From contig NZ_LQQP01000007.1 in the NCBI RefSeq assembly GCF_001619615.1, forward strand, positions 52,734 through 116,733: a DNA stretch of 64,000 nucleotides. Reading direction: 5' to 3'. The notes below the pieces were generated by a model. That model was not told where the DNA came from. It was given only the letters and a program-made list of their open reading frames with translations, and searched no databases. The DNA comes from Microbacterium sp. T32 (lineage in GTDB: Bacteria > Actinomycetota > Actinomycetes > Actinomycetales > Microbacteriaceae). Shown piece after piece: positions 35,355 through 44,151 of the stretch (its first letter is position 1; each line of letters starts with the position of its first letter). The position numbers were made by a program, and so were the translations under genes.

Positions 35355-36758
35355 ATGTTCCCCCCAAACTCTCAGCCCGGTCATCGCCGGGCCATCCGTG
35401 TTGCGAAACGAACGGACGCCGTGCTCGATACCGCCTCCCAGCCCGTGATCCCCCCGACCCCCCGCGCCGAGCCCTCCGCGACGGGGGCCATCCGCACGCT
35501 CGGGAGCAACCCGGCGACCGCGCCGGTCGTGCTCCACCCGGGCGACAGCATCTCGGCGCGACGTCGGGTGCTCTACATCGTGCTGCTCGGGGCGCTCACC
35601 GCGCTCGGCCCGTTCACGATCGACCTCTACCTGCCGGCGTTCCCCGTGCTCGAGGCCGACTTCCAGACCTCGGCCGCCGCGATCCAGCTGACCCTCACCG
35701 GCACGATGATCGGCTTCGCGCTCGGGCAGCTGATCGTCGGTCCGCTCAGCGACAAGGTCGGTCGTCGCATCCCGCTGCTGTCGGTCACGGCGCTGCACGT
35801 GGCGGCGAGCGTCTTCGCGGCGCTCTCGCCCACGCTCGGGACGCTCTCGATCGCGCGCGTGCTCATGGGTGCGGGCGCGGCCGCGGGCGGTGTCGTGGCG
35901 GCGGCCATCGTCCGCGACCTCTTCGGCGGACGCCGGCTCGTCGTGATGCTGTCGCGCCTGGCGCTCGTCTCGGGCGTCGCTCCGGTGCTCGCGCCCCTCG
36001 CCGGTTCGCTCCTCCTCTCCGTGATGCCGTGGCGCGGGATCTTCTGGGTGCTCGCGGCCTACGGCACCGTGATGCTCGTCTCGGCGATCGTCTTCGTCCC
36101 CGAGACGCTCCCCACCGCTCGCCGTGGCGGCAAGGGCGCGACGACGGTGTGGCAGCGGTACGCCAGCGTCTTCCGCGACCGCGTCTTCATCGGCGTCCTC
36201 GTGATCGGGGCGATGACGTTCAGCGGCCTGTTCTCGTACCTGTCGGCCTCGTCGTTCCTGTTCCAGCAGAGCTACGGCTTCGACGCGCAGCAGTACGGTG
36301 TGCTGTTCGCCGCCAACTCGGTCGGGCTCGTGATCGGGGTACAGGTCGCCTCGCGTCTTGCGGCGCGCTTCGGTCCGCAGTGGGTGCTCGCCTTCTCCAC
36401 CGCGTCGCTCGTGCTGTGGGCGATCGTCATCGTCGTGTGCGACCAGCTCGGTCTCGGGCTGTGGGGGACCGTCATCCCGCTGTTCCTGTTCATGACCACG
36501 TGCGGCTTCACGTTCCCGTGCGCGCAGGTGCTCGCGCTCGACCGGCACGGCAAGGCGGCGGGCACGGCGCAGTCGATCATCGGCGCGTCGAACTTCGGGA
36601 TCGCCGGCGTCATCTCGCCTCTCGTGGGTCTGCTCGCCACCGGCACCGGAATCACCGCCACGACCATGGCCTCCGTCATGGTGGGGTGCGCGATCATCGG
36701 CGTGCTCGCGCTGTGGCTGCTGGTGCGGCCGCGCACCGTCGAGCGTCTCGCTCCGTGA
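35355..36758 (+). CDS. MFS exporter, Bcr/CflA family
   Basis: About 467 residues with 12 membrane segments. GPFTIDLYLPAFPVLEADFQTSAAAIQLTLTGTMIGFALGQLIVGPLSDKVGRR is the Bcr/CflA hallmark (motif A at its end). The start is uncertain: ATG 35355 overlaps the operator zone with a weak ribosome site, and GTG 35421 would also give a complete transporter. Likely proton-driven drug efflux. Confidence 0.9.
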   Translation: MFPPNSQPGHRRAIRVAKRTDAVLDTASQPVIPPTPRAEPSATGAIRTLGSNPATAPVVLHPGDSISARRRVLYIVLLGALTALGPFTIDLYLPAFPVLEADFQTSAAAIQLTLTGTMIGFALGQLIVGPLSDKVGRRIPLLSVTALHVAASVFAALSPTLGTLSIARVLMGAGAAAGGVVAAAIVRDLFGGRRLVVMLSRLALVSGVAPVLAPLAGSLLLSVMPWRGIFWVLAAYGTVMLVSAIVFVPETLPTARRGGKGATTVWQRYASVFRDRVFIGVLVIGAMTFSGLFSYLSASSFLFQQSYGFDAQQYGVLFAANSVGLVIGVQVASRLAARFGPQWVLAFSTASLVLWAIVIVVCDQLGLGLWGTVIPLFLFMTTCGFTFPCAQVLALDRHGKAAGTAQSIIGASNFGIAGVISPLVGLLATGTGITATTMASVMVGCAIIGVLALWLLVRPRTVERLAP

Positions 36759-36786
36759 GAGCGGAACAGTAGCAGAGCGGGTCCCG

Positions 36787-36811
36787 CTCGTCCCGGCGCT
36801 GTCGGGACGAG
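36787..36811 (+). terminator. Hairpin after the Bcr-type exporter
   Basis: CTCGTCCCG (36787-36795) pairs with CGGGACGAG (36803-36811), extended by CGGGT/ACCCG. No U tract, so a probable terminator only. Confidence 0.5.
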
Positions 36812-36835
36812 ACCCGGGCCGGGCATCATAGGGCG

Positions 36836-37540
36836 ATGGACTCGGATGCCGCGCTCCCGCCGATCGTGACGGTGCGTTCGGAGCGCGTGCGCGCGGTCCT
36901 CGGCCTGGTGCTGATCGCACTGGCGTGCGGGCTGGGCGCCTGGGTCTACTTCCGAGGGCCGAGCCCGTTCGCGCTCGACGTGTGGTGGAACCAGCTGTTC
37001 GCCTCGGCGCCGATCCAACCGCTGCTCACGGTCGCCCTGGTCATGAACCAGATCGGCGGGTACGTCACCGCGATCCTCATCGTCCCGCTCGGCGGGGCCC
37101 TCGCGCTGTTCCTCACCGGCCGACGGTGGACGGCGGTGTACTTCCTCGCCGCCTCGGCGGGGAGCGCCCTTCTCGTCCAGGTGCTCAAGCACACCTTCGG
37201 TCGCGCGCGCCCCGAGGACATCCTCGTGCTGGCGGATTACGGTTCATTCCCGTCCGGGCATACGGCGAACGCCGCGACGATCGCGGTCGTGGCGGCGATC
37301 GTGTTCCCGACGCTCTGGGTGCGGGTGGCCGGCGGGGCGTGGATCGTCCTGATGGCCTTCAGTCGCACGTACCTGCACGCGCACTGGCTGTCCGACACCA
37401 TCGGTGGCGCGCTCGTCGGTGCCGGGGCGGCGCTCGTGCTGGCCGTGGTGTTCTCGCGCCTGCGCGCGCGGGACGACGACCGTGCGACGCTCCGACGCGA
37501 CCGTCGGATTCCGGATGCCGCCTCGTCGACCCGGTCCTAG
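36836..37540 (+). CDS. PAP2-family membrane phosphatase
   Basis: 234 residues, about six membrane helices. The three catalytic motifs are present: KHTFGRARP (K-x6-RP), PSGHT and SRTYLHAHWLSD (SR-x5-H-x3-D). Such enzymes dephosphorylate undecaprenyl pyrophosphate or phosphatidate on the outer membrane face. The specific substrate is not determined. The next gene starts 9 nt after the stop. Confidence 0.92.
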   Translation: MDSDAALPPIVTVRSERVRAVLGLVLIALACGLGAWVYFRGPSPFALDVWWNQLFASAPIQPLLTVALVMNQIGGYVTAILIVPLGGALALFLTGRRWTAVYFLAASAGSALLVQVLKHTFGRARPEDILVLADYGSFPSGHTANAATIAVVAAIVFPTLWVRVAGGAWIVLMAFSRTYLHAHWLSDTIGGALVGAGAALVLAVVFSRLRARDDDRATLRRDRRIPDAASSTRS

Positions 37541-37549
37541 GCTGACGGA

Positions 37550-39418
37550 ATGAGCGACACGACGCCGTCCGTTCCCGGTTCCGCCGACGACCCCGAAGTC
37601 GCCCGCCTCCGCGCGGAGGCCGAGGCCGCCGAGGCGGAGCTGCGCCTCGCTCGCGCCCGCGCCGACCTGGCGGCGGCCGAGGCGGCGGCAGCGAAGGCGC
37701 GGGCAGCGGCCGACGGGGGCGCAGCGCCGGCGCCAGCACCCAGCCCGACGCCCGCACCCAGCCCGACGCCCGCGTCCGCTCCGGCCGACGCCCCCCTCAC
37801 CGACGCGCAGGTCGCGACCATCGCCGCGGGCTATTCCGGAACGGCTCCCGCCCTCGACCTCGGCGTGCTCGTGAACGGTGGGCCGGTGGCATCCGTTCCC
37901 GTCCGGATCCCGCTCGCGATGACCAACCGGCACGGGCTCGTGGCCGGAGCCACCGGCACCGGAAAGACGCGCACGCTGCAGCTGCTGGCCGAGCAACTGT
38001 CGGCGAACGGCGTGCCGGTGTTCGCGGCCGACATCAAGGGCGACCTGTCCGGTGTCGCGGCCCCCGGGGTCTCGAGCGAGAAGCTGCTCGCGCGCACGGG
38101 CGCGCTCGGGCAGGAGTGGACGCCGCGGGCGTACCCGACCGAGTTCTACGCGCTCGGCGACGACGCGGCATCCGGGATCCCGGTCCGCGCGACCGTGTCG
38201 GGGTTCGGGCCGCTGCTGCTCAGCCGCGTCCTCGGCCTGAACGCGACGCAGGAGTCCAGCCTCGGCCTGGTGTTCCACTACGCCGACGAGAAGGGTCTCG
38301 CGCTCGTCGACCTCTCCGACCTGCGCGCCGTGCTGACGTTCCTCACCGGCGACGAGGGCAAGAGCGAGCTGAAGGACCTCGGCGGGCTGTCCGGCGCGAC
38401 CGCGGGTGTCATCCTGCGCGAGCTCGTCGCGTTCTCGGCGGCGGGGGCCGACACGTTCTTCGGCGAGCCCGAGCTCGACGTCACCGCGTTCCTGCGCACG
38501 TCCGCCCAGGGGGAGGGGATCGTGAGTCTCCTCGAGGTGCCGCATGTGGCGTCCCGTCCCGAGCTGTACTCGACGTTCCTCATGTACCTGCTGGCGGAGC
38601 TGTACGAGGTGCTGCCCGAGGTCGGCGACCTCGACAAGCCGAAGCTCGTGTTCTTCTTCGACGAGGCGCACCTGCTGTTCCGCGAGGCGTCGAAGGCGTT
38701 CCTCGCCGCGATCACGCAGACGGTGCGCCTCATCCGGTCGAAGGGCGTGGGCGTCTTCTTCGTCACGCAGACGCCGAAGGACGTGCCGGGGGATGTGCTC
38801 GCGCAGCTCGGATCCCGCGTGCAGCACGCGCTGCGCGCGTTCACGCCCGATGACGCGACGGCGCTGCGCGCCTCGGTGCGCACCTACCCGGCCTCGGGCT
38901 ACGACCTCGAGCGGGTCCTGCAGGAACTCGGCACCGGCGAGGCGATCGTCACCGTCATGGACGAGCGCGGCGTGCCGACGCCGGTCGCGTGGACGCGGCT
39001 GTTCGCCCCGCGCGCGTCGATGTCGCCGATCCCCGCCGCCGACCTCGCCGCCGCCGTGTCGGCATCCCCGCTCTTCGCCCAGTACGGAACGCCGATCGAC
39101 CGCGAGTCGGCGCGCGAGATCCTCGCCGCCCGCATGCAGGCGGCGACCGAGGCGCGCGAGGCCGCCGAGCGGGCGAAGCAGGCGGCCGCGACCGAAGCCG
39201 AGTACGCGAAGCAGCAGGCGGCGATCGAGAAGGCCCACGCCGAGGCGCAGAAGAACGCGCAGCGCGAGTACGACCGGCTGCTCAAGAGCACCGCCGCACC
39301 GCGGTCACGCTCCAGCGCCCCCACGTCGCCGCTCGACGACCTCCTCGGTCGGGGTTCGACGAAGACGATCCTCAACGGCGTGATCCGCGGCCTCTTCGGC
39401 ACCGGCCGCCGCCGCTGA
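37550..39418 (+). CDS. HerA-like ATPase, DUF853 / YjgR family
   Basis: 622 residues. An alanine-rich coiled-coil N-terminus (about 1-70, ending in a Pro-Thr linker APAPSPTPAPSPTP) precedes the ATPase core: Walker A GATGTGKTRTLQLL at about 130-143, DIKGDLSGVA, Walker B-like LVFFFDEAHLLF, and SKGVGVFFVTQTPKDVPGDVLAQLGSRVQHALRAFTPDD. A second coiled coil (EAREAAERAKQAAATEAEYAKQQ) lies near the C-terminus. The family resembles DNA-translocating HerA/VirB4 ATPases but its cellular role is unresolved. Confidence 0.9.
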   Translation: MSDTTPSVPGSADDPEVARLRAEAEAAEAELRLARARADLAAAEAAAAKARAAADGGAAPAPAPSPTPAPSPTPASAPADAPLTDAQVATIAAGYSGTAPALDLGVLVNGGPVASVPVRIPLAMTNRHGLVAGATGTGKTRTLQLLAEQLSANGVPVFAADIKGDLSGVAAPGVSSEKLLARTGALGQEWTPRAYPTEFYALGDDAASGIPVRATVSGFGPLLLSRVLGLNATQESSLGLVFHYADEKGLALVDLSDLRAVLTFLTGDEGKSELKDLGGLSGATAGVILRELVAFSAAGADTFFGEPELDVTAFLRTSAQGEGIVSLLEVPHVASRPELYSTFLMYLLAELYEVLPEVGDLDKPKLVFFFDEAHLLFREASKAFLAAITQTVRLIRSKGVGVFFVTQTPKDVPGDVLAQLGSRVQHALRAFTPDDATALRASVRTYPASGYDLERVLQELGTGEAIVTVMDERGVPTPVAWTRLFAPRASMSPIPAADLAAAVSASPLFAQYGTPIDRESAREILAARMQAATEAREAAERAKQAAATEAEYAKQQAAIEKAHAEAQKNAQREYDRLLKSTAAPRSRSSAPTSPLDDLLGRGSTKTILNGVIRGLFGTGRRR

Positions 39419-39427
39419 CCTCCCGCC

Positions 39428-40963
39428 TCAGGAGAACGACAGGACGGTGTCGCCCCAGGCGCGGCGGAGCTCGCCGTCGAGATCGTGGGTGACGACGTCG
39501 TGCCGGTCGATCACGAGCGTCGCGCGGGCGTCCTCTCCGTCGACGTCGAACGTCGGCCACGCGGGCGCGTTCGGGGCCTCGGGCTCCTCGCCGTGCGCGA
39601 ACGCGGTCCATCTGGCCTGCATCCGTGCCGAGATCAGGTCGGCGACGCGGCGTCCTCCGAGCCTGAAGGTCGGGTCCTTCGGGCCGCTCACGAGGTTGCC
39701 CCACAGGTACGGCAGTTCGGTCGCGTGCGTGGCACCGAGACCGATGAGCCGCAGGAACGGCGCCGCGTGGTCGAAGCGGTACAGCCACACCGGTGCGACG
39801 GTCGAGTGCCCCTCCGCGACCCACAGCGTCGGCAGCCGGAACCCGATGTCGCGCGCGACGCCCAGGCCGATGGCGCGGTGCCGCACGTGCTCGTACGCGG
39901 TGAGGACCTGCTCGCGGGTCGGCAGCTCGACGCCGGTGTTCTCCGCGGCCATATCGGCGAACATCTGGTCGATGCGGTCACCGGTGATGGGGATGAGCGG
40001 CGACTTCATGAACGAGAACAGCGACGCCTCGTCCTTGTTCGTGCCGATCATCAGCGGAACCGGGATGCCTCGCCCCTCGCGCAGCACCGTGATCGGCGCC
40101 TCGGGGAGCAGGTCGCCGTCGACGACCGGCGCGAACGCCAGAGTGCCGGGGTCGGAGAGGGGGACCTCGTCGTACACGGCCTTGCCCGCGGTGACGACGG
40201 CGTCCACGGGGGCGGCGCGCAGGGCGTCGGGCGTGGTGACGCCCAGCTTCTCGAGGAAACGGCGGGCGACCTTTTCCGCCCGCGCCGTCCCGTACACGCT
40301 GGAGGCCGGGGACGACTGCGCGATCGCGCGGTGGAACAGCCCGCGGGCGGACGGGACCGCGAGGAGCGTGGTCACCAGGCCCCCGCCCGCAGACTCCCCG
40401 AACACCGTCACCCGGTCGGGGTCTCCGCCGAACGCCGCGACGTTCCGCTGCACCCAGCGGAGCGCGAGCAGCACGTCCTTGAGGGCGAGGTTGCCGTCGA
40501 AGCCGCCGTCGGCCACGGCGCCGGTCAGGTCGAGGAACCCGAGCGCGCCCAGGCGGTAGTTCACGGTGACCACGATTACGTCGCCCGCGGCCACCAGGGA
40601 GGTCGCGTCGTAGAGCGGCTGGCTCGACGAGCCGAACGTGTACGCACCGCCGTGCAGCCACACCATGACCGGTCGCGGCGTCGCGGCGTCGTCCTCGGGC
40701 ACCCACACGTTGAGCGAGAGGCAGTCCTCGTCCTCGACGGCGCCCTCGCCGAGCGGCACGGCGGGGTTCACCGGCTGCGGGCAGACGGGGCCGAAGGCCG
40801 TGGCATCCACTTCTCCTCCGGCATCCGGGGCGGGCAGGGGGTCGCGCCAGCGGCGCTCGCCGGACGGCGGAAGAGCGAAGCGGATGCCGCGCCACGAGCG
40901 GACGGAGCGGTCGAGGACGCCGCGGAAGGTCCCGGCGGGGGCGGTGACGAGAAGAGTGTTCAT
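39428..40963 (-). CDS. Type B carboxylesterase
   Basis: 511 residues of the alpha/beta hydrolase fold. EDCLSLNVWVPE and the oxyanion motif VWLHGGAYTFGS precede the nucleophile elbow FGESAGGGLV with catalytic Ser. GTNKDEAS carries the likely acid, and GATHATELPYLWG the His. There is no signal peptide, so it should be cytoplasmic. ATG 40963 is the start where similarity begins. Substrate unknown. It is 8 nt downstream of a GAP-family gene. Confidence 0.92.
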   Translation of the reverse strand: MNTLLVTAPAGTFRGVLDRSVRSWRGIRFALPPSGERRWRDPLPAPDAGGEVDATAFGPVCPQPVNPAVPLGEGAVEDEDCLSLNVWVPEDDAATPRPVMVWLHGGAYTFGSSSQPLYDATSLVAAGDVIVVTVNYRLGALGFLDLTGAVADGGFDGNLALKDVLLALRWVQRNVAAFGGDPDRVTVFGESAGGGLVTTLLAVPSARGLFHRAIAQSSPASSVYGTARAEKVARRFLEKLGVTTPDALRAAPVDAVVTAGKAVYDEVPLSDPGTLAFAPVVDGDLLPEAPITVLREGRGIPVPLMIGTNKDEASLFSFMKSPLIPITGDRIDQMFADMAAENTGVELPTREQVLTAYEHVRHRAIGLGVARDIGFRLPTLWVAEGHSTVAPVWLYRFDHAAPFLRLIGLGATHATELPYLWGNLVSGPKDPTFRLGGRRVADLISARMQARWTAFAHGEEPEAPNAPAWPTFDVDGEDARATLVIDRHDVVTHDLDGELRRAWGDTVLSFS

Positions 40964-40971
40964 GAGGGACC

Positions 40972-41649
40972 TCACGCGGTGAGCTGGTGGATCAGGTGGG
41001 ACGCTTCGGTCGCGGCGAGGACGGCGAAGAGAACGGTCATGATGACGGCATTGTGGGCGATCATCTCGTCCTTGAGGCGGCGCAACGCGGCGACCACCGG
41101 CGGCAGGCCCGTCGCTCCGAGGATCGTCGGGACGACGAGCGTCAGCGAACCCGCGACGGCCAGCGCGACGCACAGCAGCACCGTCACCACGACGGGAAGG
41201 TGCGCCGTGCCGAGCACCGCACCGCCCTTCAGCTCGAGCGGCAGGTTCTTGCTGTTGGTCGCCGCCATGAGGAGCCCGAGGCCGGCGGCGCGGGCCGGGG
41301 TGATGGCATCCACCGCAGCGAGCCAGCTCGGGGTCGCCGGCGGGGTGCCGGGCTTCGGGCGACCGAGCCAGCTGACCACCGCGAAGGCGGCGAAGCCGAC
41401 CGTCAGCAGGGCCGTGAGGATCAGGACGACGATCTTGCCGCCGCTGCCGTGGGAGGCGGCGGAGGCACCCGCGGACGTCGCGGCACCGACGGCGATGACC
41501 GCGAGGGTCACGGCCAGGAACGCGCCGGTGTAGGCGGGGGCCGCGGCGCGGCCGCGCGTGGACAGCAGGATCGCGACGACGGCGACGATCGGCAGGGGCG
41601 AGATCGCCATGCCGACGGCGAGGGGCAGAAGCGTGGAGAGTTCGGACAT
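40972..41649 (-). CDS. GAP-family (Sap/SfLAP-like) membrane protein
   Basis: 225 residues, six hydrophobic segments in a LysE-like arrangement. AISPLPIVAVVAILLSTRGR and LLMAATNSKNLPLELKGG are the typical blocks of the GPI-anchored-protein-processing-like/Sap family, whose mycobacterial members help transport cell-envelope lipids. The role here is unknown. It may be cotranscribed with the esterase. Confidence 0.85.
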   Translation of the reverse strand: MSELSTLLPLAVGMAISPLPIVAVVAILLSTRGRAAAPAYTGAFLAVTLAVIAVGAATSAGASAASHGSGGKIVVLILTALLTVGFAAFAVVSWLGRPKPGTPPATPSWLAAVDAITPARAAGLGLLMAATNSKNLPLELKGGAVLGTAHLPVVVTVLLCVALAVAGSLTLVVPTILGATGLPPVVAALRRLKDEMIAHNAVIMTVLFAVLAATEASHLIHQLTA

Positions 41650-41660
41650 CGGCGCCGACG

Positions 41661-43367
41661 CTACGCGCGGCGCTCCGAGCCTCCGGCCGAATGTTCGGTC
41701 GACACGACAGAACCCGGCGCGTCGGCGACGAGGAAGAGCGCCTCGAGCACGGCGTCGTCGCCGCGCGCGGTGAGATGCGCGCCCAGGCGGTCGGCGCGCG
41801 AGCCGGTGCGCAGGTGCGCTCCCGCGCCCGGTGCACCGGACGAGATCACGCGGACCCGCAGGCGCGGCCCCGCGGCGGTCGCCCGCAGATGCACCTCCAC
41901 ACGCGCGGCGCGTCGCCGGGCGTGTTTCGCGGCGTTGAGCAGTCCCTCCGCCACGACGTCGACCACGTCGCGCGCGAGCGCCGCATCGTTCCGGAGCAGA
42001 TCGCCCGCGTCGGCGTCGATCTCGGCGTCGACGGGCATCGCGACACCCCACGTCCGCAGCAGCGGCGTGAGCGACACCGCTTCGGGCGTCGGCGCCGGGG
42101 CGTCGAGCACACCGCGCACGGCGTCCGCGAGGGGCGCGAGCCCCGCCCGGAACGACGCGACCTCATCGGGCGTGGCATCCGGATGCCGGAGGGCGAAGTG
42201 CACCGCGGCTCCCTGTGCGTCCGCGTGCACGAGGTCGGCCGCGCGGTGCAGGCCCGCGCGGACGCGGCGCGTTCCGAGGTCGTCGGCGCGTCCGCGTGCG
42301 GCGATCGCGCTCGACAGGCGCCGACGCTCGACGCCCAGGGCGTGCAGCGCGCCACGCCCGCGCGCGAGGGCGAGCGCGAGCGCCGGATACGCGAGGATCG
42401 GCACGGCCGCGATCGGCAGCGACACCCCCTGGACCGCGGCGATCGCGGACAGCACCGCACCGACGAGGACCGACGCGGCCGCGAACACGCCGCCGCGCAC
42501 GCGGGGCCGCCGGGCGAGCGGGCGCAGCCGCGACACGAGGTCGGCGACGGTTCCGCACAGCAGACCGGCCACGAGCCCGAGGCCGAGCGCGACCGGCGGG
42601 ACACTGCGCAGCGCGTACGGGAGGACGGCGAGGGCGTAGAGCATCGCGGCCACGCCGATCGGCGGCAGGCGAAGCACGGAGCGCGTGCGTGCGGGTTGCA
42701 GTGGGGCAGCGACGTCGACCTCGTGAGACGGGGGAGCGGCGGCGCGGTCCGCCAGGTCGCGCGCGTGCACGCGGAGAGCGGATGCCAGCGCTCGGACGTC
42801 GTCGACCGTTTCCGGCTGCGCGGTCTCGAGGGCGTCGGCGGCGGCGCGGATCGCCGCGCGGGCGTCCGCGGTGTAGCGATGGACGCGTTCCGCGCTCCCG
42901 TTCCACTGCGCGAGCACCTGCGCGAGCAGCGCGTTCGTCTCGCGCGTCGACCGGGCGACGTCGACCAGCGCCGCGGTGCCGATCAGGGTGATCGCCCAGG
43001 CGAGGAGGTTCGTCGCCGCCCGCAGCGGCAGTTCGTCGGCGGACGCGACGGGAAGGCCCGCCCGTCGCGAGACCGCGTCCTGCAGGGCCGGTCGGGCGAG
43101 AGCGGTGAGCACGAGCGCGCCGACGACGATCGTCGCGCGGACGCCGGTGCGACGGGCGGCGCGCTCGGCGACGGCGACGAGACCCCACGCGAGCGCGAAG
43201 ACCGCCGCCGTCGCCGTCGCCACGAGCGCGCGCTCGCCGCCGGAGATCTCCGCGGGCAGCGGGGCGAGCACGGTGAGGGACATCGCCGCGATCGCGACGA
43301 ACGTCCACCGCGTGACGAAGCGTCCGCCGACGATCGCGCGGTGCACCGCGCGCAGCGGCGTCCTCAC
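41661..43367 (-). CDS. Histidine kinase-like sensor, degenerate
   Basis: 568 residues. Four or more membrane helices at the N-terminus, a soluble segment, a second block of membrane helices (about 220-350) and a C-terminal HATPase-like domain whose N box reads VVAEGLLNAAKHARRRAARVEVHL. A clear phospho-acceptor H box of the NarL-type kinases and a canonical G box are not visible. The GTG start at 43367 overlaps the response regulator stop (GTGA), so the two act together. Signal and activity are unknown. Confidence 0.75.
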   Translation of the reverse strand: MRTPLRAVHRAIVGGRFVTRWTFVAIAAMSLTVLAPLPAEISGGERALVATATAAVFALAWGLVAVAERAARRTGVRATIVVGALVLTALARPALQDAVSRRAGLPVASADELPLRAATNLLAWAITLIGTAALVDVARSTRETNALLAQVLAQWNGSAERVHRYTADARAAIRAAADALETAQPETVDDVRALASALRVHARDLADRAAAPPSHEVDVAAPLQPARTRSVLRLPPIGVAAMLYALAVLPYALRSVPPVALGLGLVAGLLCGTVADLVSRLRPLARRPRVRGGVFAAASVLVGAVLSAIAAVQGVSLPIAAVPILAYPALALALARGRGALHALGVERRRLSSAIAARGRADDLGTRRVRAGLHRAADLVHADAQGAAVHFALRHPDATPDEVASFRAGLAPLADAVRGVLDAPAPTPEAVSLTPLLRTWGVAMPVDAEIDADAGDLLRNDAALARDVVDVVAEGLLNAAKHARRRAARVEVHLRATAAGPRLRVRVISSGAPGAGAHLRTGSRADRLGAHLTARGDDAVLEALFLVADAPGSVVSTEHSAGGSERRA

Positions 43368-44014
43368 GCGACGGGGCCGAATTCGGCGAGGTACAGGGCG
43401 CTGGCCCGCACGCGCGGGTTCGTGCCGGTCGCCGCCGCGAGGTCGAGGCGGGCGAAGATGCGGCTCACGGCGCGCTCGACGGCCCGGGTCGTCGTGCCGC
43501 GCTCGTGGGCGATCTGCTCGTTGGACCAGCCGCGCGCGACGAGCGCGAGGATCTCGATCTGACGGCGTGTGAGGGCGGCCAGCGGCGAGACGCGCACCGG
43601 CGCGGGGGGAGCCGGGGGAGTGGTCGTGCGCAGCGCCGCCTCGACGGCATCCACCACCACCTCCGCCGAGCTGACGTCGAGCTTCGACACGAACACCGCC
43701 CCGCGGGGTCCGGGGTGCCCCGCCGCGGCAACCGCCGCGGGGAAGCTGCTGAGGAACACGACCGCGAGGTGCGGGGCGAGCCCGGTGAGCATCGTGGCGA
43801 GTTCCACGCCCGAGGGGCGCGATCCGAGGTCGATGTCGGTGAGCAGGACATCGGGATCGGTTTCGGCGAACAGCGTGGTCGCCTCGGCGGCGTCGGCCGC
43901 GCCGGTGACCTCGAAACCGCGGTGGGTGAGCATGTCGCACAACAGCGCGCGCATCGCAGGCTGATCCTCCACGACGAGCACGCGTCGCACCCACGCGGTC
44001 ACCACGTCCCTCAC
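43364..44014 (-). CDS. NarL/FixJ-type response regulator
   Basis: About 216 residues from GTG 44014. The receiver domain has VRRVLVVEDQPAMRALLCDML, phospho-acceptor Asp in LLTDIDLGS, and the Lys in VFVSKLD. The LuxR-type helix-turn-helix reads LTRRQIEILALVARGWSNEQIAHERGTTTRAVERAVSRIFARL. Starts at GTG 44005 or 44002 are also possible; GAGGGAC is close by. A palindromic element lies immediately upstream. Confidence 0.88.
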   Translation of the reverse strand: MRDVVTAWVRRVLVVEDQPAMRALLCDMLTHRGFEVTGAADAAEATTLFAETDPDVLLTDIDLGSRPSGVELATMLTGLAPHLAVVFLSSFPAAVAAAGHPGPRGAVFVSKLDVSSAEVVVDAVEAALRTTTPPAPPAPVRVSPLAALTRRQIEILALVARGWSNEQIAHERGTTTRAVERAVSRIFARLDLAAATGTNPRVRASALYLAEFGPVA

Positions 44015-44023
44015 ACTATCTCT

Positions 44024-44087
44024 GCGTGAGTCGCCAGCATTTGTCGCCTCCGGCGCGGTTGCGGCGACAAATCCCGGCAACTCACGC
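44024..44087. repeat. Solo palindromic element C
   Basis: The 25-nt arms 44024-44048 and 44063-44087 match at 22 of 25 positions around a 14-nt loop. Half-site GTCGCC lies at 44030 and 44043 and its complement at 44063 and 44076 (the last as GGCAAC), each pair 13 nt apart and symmetric about 44055.5. It lies between divergent genes with no cassette gene inside. The layout of two direct then two inverted half-sites matches repeats A and B, but the sequence does not. Confidence 0.82.
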
Positions 44088-44151
44088 GAGACGGTGGGGA
44101 CCATGTCGTCAAGCCCCCCGGGATGTCGGGGGCCGGGCGTACCTTTTCGGC

